Below, one piece after another: positions 36,438-37,700 of a stretch of 37,700 nt of DNA. The notes below the pieces were generated by a model that saw only the letters and a program-made list of their open reading frames with translations, did no database searches and was not told the origin of the DNA. Each line of letters opens with the position of its first letter. Positions within the stretch are counted from its first letter, which is position 1. The DNA comes from Lachnospiraceae bacterium (lineage in GTDB: Bacteria > Bacillota > Clostridia > Lachnospirales > Lachnospiraceae), in NCBI GenBank assembly GCA_024699355.1, contig JAILPR010000011.1, forward strand, positions 1-37,700. Reading direction: 5' to 3'. Position numbers and translations under genes: made by a program.

Positions 36438-37700
36438 ATGAAAAAAGGTAATGTATTGGTAGGTCAGTCCGGTGGTCCGACCGCGGTCATCAATTCATCT
36501 CTTGCCGGCGTTTTCAAAACCGCCATGGACAGAGGCTTTCACAAAGTGTACGGTATGCGTTACGGCATCCAGGGCTTTCTGGATGAGCAGTACGTTGACC
36601 TGTCCGACTACATCAAAAATGAGTTGGACTTAGAGCTCTTAAAGCGCACACCTTCCGCATTCCTCGGCACCTGCCGCTTTAAGCTGCCGGCCATTCATGA
36701 AGATAAAGAGATCTACGAGCGCATTTTCGAACTGCTTCAAAAAATGGATATCGAAGTATTCGTCTATATTGGCGGTAACGATTCCATGGATACCATCAAA
36801 AAGTTATCCGACTACGCGATTTTAACAGGGGCGACCCAGCGTTTCATCGGTTGTCCCAAGACCATCGACAATGACCTGGCTCTGACCGATCATACGCCGG
36901 GCTATGGATCTGCCGCGAAATATATCGGTACCTCCACCAAAGAGATCATCCGGGATTGCCTGGGCTTTTCTTATAAGAAGAAAAACGTGACCATCATTGA
37001 GGTCATGGGACGTAATGCCGGGTGGCTGACCGGTGCGACCGCGCTTTCCAAAGGTGAAGACTGTGACGGCCCGGATATGATCTATCTGCCGGAAGTTGTA
37101 TTTGATGTTGAGAAATTTACCAATCAGGTAGAACGCCTGTTGAAGAAAAAAGATGTGGTTGTGGTTGCGGTTTCCGAAGGGATCAAGAATAAAGAAGGCA
37201 CGTATATCTGCCAGCTGACCGCAGGCTCCGATTCCACCGACGCCTTCGGCCATATCCAGATGACCGGTACGGCCTCGTATCTGGCGAATTACATTCATGA
37301 GAAGCTCGGATGCAAGACCAGGGCGGTCGAATTTTCGACGCTGCAACGTGCAGCATCGCATCTGGCCAGCCGGATCGATGTCAACGAAGCGTTCATGGTC
37401 GGCGGTGCCGCGATCAAGGCTGCCGATGAAGGAACCTCCGGTGTCATGGTCGTCATCGATCGTCTCTCCGATGATCCGTACCAGAGTTCGACCGGTGTCT
37501 ATGATGTCCACCGCATCGCCAACGGCGAGAAGTTCGTACCGCGTGAGTGGATCAATAAAGAAGGCAACTATGTCACCAACGAATTCATCAGCTACGTAAA
37601 GCCGCTGATCCAGGGCGATTACGCGCCGATGCTGGTAGACGGTCTGCCAAGACACCTGACGATGAATGCCACCGGCTACAAGGATGTCTACGGCAAATAA
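36438..37700 (+). CDS. 6-phosphofructokinase family, probably PPi-dependent (diphosphate-fructose-6-phosphate 1-phosphotransferase)
   Basis: 420 aa from MKKGNVLVGQSGGPTAVINSS after aaaggagg; IGGNDSMDT and PKTIDNDL motifs. Confidence 0.92.
   Translation: MKKGNVLVGQSGGPTAVINSSLAGVFKTAMDRGFHKVYGMRYGIQGFLDEQYVDLSDYIKNELDLELLKRTPSAFLGTCRFKLPAIHEDKEIYERIFELLQKMDIEVFVYIGGNDSMDTIKKLSDYAILTGATQRFIGCPKTIDNDLALTDHTPGYGSAAKYIGTSTKEIIRDCLGFSYKKKNVTIIEVMGRNAGWLTGATALSKGEDCDGPDMIYLPEVVFDVEKFTNQVERLLKKKDVVVVAVSEGIKNKEGTYICQLTAGSDSTDAFGHIQMTGTASYLANYIHEKLGCKTRAVEFSTLQRAASHLASRIDVNEAFMVGGAAIKAADEGTSGVMVVIDRLSDDPYQSSTGVYDVHRIANGEKFVPREWINKEGNYVTNEFISYVKPLIQGDYAPMLVDGLPRHLTMNATGYKDVYGK

Noticed and set aside
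36822-37655. 277-aa minus-strand ORF antisense to phosphofructokinase
   Set aside because: Shadow frame of a well-supported PFK CDS.

Overview
The window looks like a chromosomal segment from a Clostridia/Lachnospiraceae-type Firmicute. I see no rRNA, tRNA, CRISPR array, transposase or phage module. Most genes lie on the minus strand. Reading left to right it contains: (1) two tandem aconitase-superfamily small/large subunit pairs (LeuD-LeuC, LeuD-LeuC), downstream of an S1-domain protein and a BTAD/SARP-like regulator; (2) a divergent plus-strand cassette of zinc-ribbon membrane protein, DUF5685-like protein and J-domain protein with a Cys-rich tail; (3) an NdpA-like nucleoid protein, an ABC-F ATPase, small acidic proteins and an HPr-like protein lacking the active-site His; (4) an SseB-like protein; (5) a LacI / FGGY kinase / zinc alcohol dehydrogenase sugar-polyol operon; (6) MgtE, a DMT transporter, a stand-alone FakA-C-like domain, an EEP phosphatase, a YghZ-like aldo/keto reductase, a BAAT-type hydrolase and a nitroreductase; (7) a GGDEF-EAL protein, a secreted transglutaminase-like protein and a membrane-anchored amidase; (8) a complete BMP-type (nucleoside-like) ABC transporter operon with a structured leader; (9) two more GGDEF proteins, a Nudix hydrolase and a PPi-type phosphofructokinase. 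I found no obvious new defence or mobile system. The most interesting leads are the DUF5685/J-domain cassette (possible isoprenoid-synthase-like Asp motifs), the doubled hydro-lyase locus of uncertain substrate, the Crh-like HPr, the structured leader of the BMP operon, and a recurring pattern of short 22-37 bp tandem repeats next to gene 3' ends. All family calls come from reading motifs by eye; no search was run.
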